Shown here in pieces: positions 21,615 to 24,012 of a stretch of 24,012 nucleotides of DNA. Source of the DNA: an uncultured Christensenella sp. (GTDB lineage: Bacteria; Bacillota; Clostridia; Christensenellales; Borkfalkiaceae); the NCBI GenBank assembly GCA_910578765.1, contig CAJTRW010000016.1:11828-35839 (forward strand). The letters run 5' to 3'. Below the pieces are notes generated by a model. That model did no database searches and was not told the origin of the DNA. It worked only from the letters and a program-made list of their open reading frames with translations. The position numbers were made by a program, and so were the translations under genes. How positions within the stretch are numbered: the first letter of the stretch is position 1; every line of letters begins with the position of its first letter.

Positions 21615-24012
21615 TTAATTTTTGTGTACGCCTGCCAAAACGGGTATGCGCGTTTTTACTTCTTCCGCTGTAAGCAGCGTGAATCCGTCCGCAAGCTGCG
21701 TTTTACCGCCCGCGTAATAGAAAACAGTCGAATCGGTATCGAAATTCTTTGCAAAAACGTTAGAGCTTTCCACCTTCTTATTTCTGTCTGTTACGATATT
21801 TATAAAAGGCTCGTGCACTTTATTATCGCTCGGTTTTTCGGACGAGGGCATCGATTGATAAGAATACCCTTTGCCGCCCATATAACAACCGAAAATTTTA
21901 GCTACTCCGTAGGTTTTTGTTTGGGTTGAAGATAGACTTTGTATGTCTATCATGGTATTGTTGCTGCCGTCGAAATAGCAGTTTTCAAAGAACGCATAGG
22001 CGTTAGCCCTCAACGAAGCGCTTGTTCCCGAATTATGATAATAGTTGTTGAACATGTGCATATTCGCCTGGCGCGCAAGCGGAAGCCTGCTTTTACAACT
22101 GTCATAAAAATTGTGGTGGAACGTTACGTTTGCAGTCTGTTGATTGTTATCACCGCCGATAAGTCCTGTTTTATGATTGTTTTCGTAATGGCAGTACGAG
22201 ATAGTCACATAAGAGCATTTTTTGAAGTCCGTAGCGCCGTCGCCCTCGTGCTTATCCTGCTCGGGACATACGTCCCAGTAATTGACGCCCTCGTTGAATT
22301 TGCAGTTATGCACCCATATACGCTTGGAATCGAAGTCGTCTACGGTTTCGCCGCCTGCTATATCTATGTTGTTCTTCCCTTCGAAGCTGCACGCGTCCTC
22401 CGTATAGTCGTCGAAGGTCAGATTTCTTATTTCTATATTGTTGCTGTTTATCCAAGTCATTCCCCATTGGAATAATTGGGCGTCTTTTCCTATACCCTCG
22501 ACGGTAACGTTTGAAGCGCCGCCGGATGACGAGCCTATGATGCAGTTGTTCCAAGCCGAATCGTATTCGTCATATTCCGAACCTTTATCGCTCGCCTTAT
22601 AAGTTGCCTTGCTGTTCAGACCGATAAGCTCGGGATAAACGGAAGTATCAAGCACGTTATAACCGCCGTCTATAAGCGTTTTTTGCGTAATATCTTTGGT
22701 TTTGGGCAACTGCTGACCGTTTTTACCCTTTATGACGGAAGCTTTAAGATTGCCGTTAGCAGAACCGTCCACCGTCGTAGACGAAGATTTTGTGTAGGTA
22801 ACGTTGTCTTTCTTCCATGTTGCCGCGGCTACCTGACCCAAAACGCGGATTATTATAGGATCTTTACTGTTTACGGTACCGCCGAGTATTGCTACTATGC
22901 CGGTATAATTTTTTCCGTTTATGGTTGCTTTTACCGTGTTTTTGGTAGCTTCGCTGACGTAAATAATCTGTGCGTTGCTCTTAGGGGTACCGTCGTTTTT
23001 ATAAGCGCCGACGCCAGCAGCGTAAATTTTATCGCTTGCAGACCCGTCGAAATGCGCATAACCCGAACGGTCGTATGCAGTTACGTTAATTCCGTTTTTA
23101 ACGCCCTCTTTATTGCCAGCCTCTACTTTTATATCGTAAACGCCCTTTTTGATTCCCACAACGTCCGCGCGGATTTTTGTTCCCGATGCGCGAACAAGCA
23201 TAGAATCTATTTGCGTATAAGAATTCTCTCCGGAAGCTTTATACGAAACTTTATAATCGCTTACGCCGTTGATTTTATCGAATTCAACGTAAGCCCCTTC
23301 CTCATATCCGCCGAAAGCGGTAATGGCTATTCCGTCTTTGGCTGCCCAGTTGGCGTAAAATTTTCTGTCGCCCGCTTTATCGTCCGCGTTTATTTTCGTA
23401 ACCGCGTCGCCGGAGAATGCAGAGCTTTCATACCAACCGTCAAAATTGTAACCTGCTTTCGTAGGAACGGGTAAAACCGTTTCCACGCCGTAAGTGTACG
23501 CAGTGGGCGCGTCGGCAAGTATTCCGCCGTTCAATACAAGCTCGAGCTTATAAGATAAGCCGTCCCATTTCGCATAGAAAGATTTATCACCCGAGGCTGT
23601 GTTGGTGAGAATCGAAAAAGCGTCGCCCGAAAACTGGGCATTGTCAAACCAGCCCTTAAAATCATACCCCTCTTTTTGCGCCGTAGGAAGTATTACGCCG
23701 GTACCGTAAGTATACCCGTCAAGTTGCTTTGAAAGGGTCGCGCCTTCGATATTGTTATATACAATAGAAAATGATTTAGGCGTCCACTTTGCCCAGAAAG
23801 ACAAATCGCCGCTGTCCGTCGCGCTGATTTTTTCAACCGGCTCGCCCGTAAGCTGTTCATTGAGATACCATCCCGCAAAGTCGTAATTTTCTTTTACGGG
23901 TACGGGAAGAGTTTTTTCTTCACCTTCCGTATAAGTGTCGAAGCTCGATTCGAGAACGCCGCCGTCCAAATTGAACGAAACCGAATTTCCGCCGACGCCT
24001 AAAAACGAACAT
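21615..24012 (-). CDS. PL1-family pectate lyase with N-terminal repeats, secreted or surface (partial, N-terminus missing)
   Basis: The frame is open to the right edge (at least 798 residues), so the true start lies outside; an internal TTG at 23969 is not the start. Numbering from that TTG: three repeats to residue 208, a fibronectin-like or Ig-like segment at about 212-285, then a PL1 beta-helix at about 310-770. Active-site features are IWVHNCKF, DGATDF (D577 and D581, calcium ligands), VTFHHNFYDSCKSRLPLAR with R628 as the likely catalytic Arg. PL1 enzymes cleave polygalacturonate by beta-elimination. There is no LPXTG or SLH anchor at the C-terminus. The first readable residues are CSFLGVGG; that Cys could be a lipobox Cys, but this is unproven. 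Confidence 0.86.
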   Translation of the reverse strand, partial: CSFLGVGGNSVSFNLDGGVLESSFDTYTEGEEKTLPVPVKENYDFAGWYLNEQLTGEPVEKISATDSGDLSFWAKWTPKSFSIVYNNIEGATLSKQLDGYTYGTGVILPTAQKEGYDFKGWFDNAQFSGDAFSILTNTASGDKSFYAKWDGLSYKLELVLNGGILADAPTAYTYGVETVLPVPTKAGYNFDGWYESSAFSGDAVTKINADDKAGDRKFYANWAAKDGIAITAFGGYEEGAYVEFDKINGVSDYKVSYKASGENSYTQIDSMLVRASGTKIRADVVGIKKGVYDIKVEAGNKEGVKNGINVTAYDRSGYAHFDGSASDKIYAAGVGAYKNDGTPKSNAQIIYVSEATKNTVKATINGKNYTGIVAILGGTVNSKDPIIIRVLGQVAAATWKKDNVTYTKSSSTTVDGSANGNLKASVIKGKNGQQLPKTKDITQKTLIDGGYNVLDTSVYPELIGLNSKATYKASDKGSEYDEYDSAWNNCIIGSSSGGASNVTVEGIGKDAQLFQWGMTWINSNNIEIRNLTFDDYTEDACSFEGKNNIDIAGGETVDDFDSKRIWVHNCKFNEGVNYWDVCPEQDKHEGDGATDFKKCSYVTISYCHYENNHKTGLIGGDNNQQTANVTFHHNFYDSCKSRLPLARQANMHMFNNYYHNSGTSASLRANAYAFFENCYFDGSNNTMIDIQSLSSTQTKTYGVAKIFGCYMGGKGYSYQSMPSSEKPSDNKVHEPFINIVTDRNKKVESSNVFAKNFDTDSTVFYYAGGKTQLADGFTLLTAEEVKTRIPVLAGVHKN
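23346..24000 (-). repeat. Three Listeria-Bacteroides-type (InlB B-like) protein repeats in the pectate lyase
   Basis: Three units end with WAKW, YAKW and YANW. Units 2 and 3 are each exactly 73 codons (23783-23565 and 23564-23346). Shared pattern: Y-x-Y-G, LP-x-P/A, Y-x-F-x-GW(Y/F), GD/GE-x, then FYA-K/N-W. Unit 1 starts near 24000. Similarity is at protein level; DNA copies have diverged. These domains are common on cell-surface proteins of Bacillota and probably act in adhesion or as spacers. Confidence 0.85.

Noticed and set aside
22683..23474. A 263-codon open frame on the plus strand opposite the pectate lyase
   Set aside because: It mirrors the lyase in the antisense frame, has no ribosome-binding site or recognisable domain, and its composition (many Arg, Cys, Val) is typical of shadow frames.
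1..24012. Mobile element, prophage, defence or biosynthetic gene system
   Set aside because: No transposase, integrase, phage, restriction, CRISPR or assembly-line gene, and no flanking repeats were found; nearly all genes belong to known housekeeping families.

Overview
The window looks like chromosomal DNA of a moderate-GC Bacillota (Clostridia-type) bacterium. The signs are a T-box riboswitch on thrS, MutS2 with a C-terminal Smr domain, the ylxY-like deacetylase / M16 peptidase pair known from Bacillus, short Rho-independent terminators, and TTGACA/TATAAT-type promoters with 17-bp spacers. A pectate lyase with Listeria-Bacteroides-type repeats at one edge and a sugar-type solute-binding protein at the other suggest a plant-polysaccharide-using, possibly intestinal organism; that habitat is inference. 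Almost everything is on the minus strand; only leuS is on plus. I see no tRNA, rRNA, CRISPR array, insertion sequence, prophage or integration site.

Left part (1-6242): a partial solute-binding protein runs off the left edge. To its right, read leftwards, is the translation block thrS > infC > rpmI > rplT > TrmH-family rRNA methyltransferase > yebC. thrS has a complete T-box leader (promoter, Stem I with an ACC triplet at the specifier position, T-box motif, terminator). infC has its own promoter and a roughly 140-nt leader ending in a terminator just before the start, so it looks attenuated. Terminators follow rplT and yebC.

Middle (6243-9022): leuS is transcribed rightwards from a promoter back-to-back with that of thrS and has only a short leader. 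It converges with acpP on a strong shared hairpin. acpP has its own near-consensus promoter directly behind the tex stop.

Right part (9023-21489): two tightly packed leftward gene runs. The first is uvrC > Cof-type HAD phosphatase > U32/DUF3656 protein > mutS2, with overlaps or 2-bp gaps and a promoter that leaves uvrC with almost no 5' leader. The second, after a 60-bp AT-rich gap, is polysaccharide deacetylase-like > M16 peptidase > hypoxanthine/uracil-DNA glycosylase family > AlkD-like glycosylase > tex. DNA repair is over-represented here (UvrC, MutS2, two base-excision glycosylases).

Right edge (21615-24012): a partial secreted or surface PL1 pectate lyase with three N-terminal 73-residue-period repeats, ending at a terminator before uvrC.

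I did not find a clearly new multi-gene system; most of the window is ordinary housekeeping. The points most worth a second look are the apparently leaderless uvrC, the infC attenuator with an oddly spaced start, the methyltransferase gene whose ATG sits directly behind a terminator without a ribosome-binding site, the coupled glycosylase pair, and the tandem hairpins ahead of the solute-binding protein gene.
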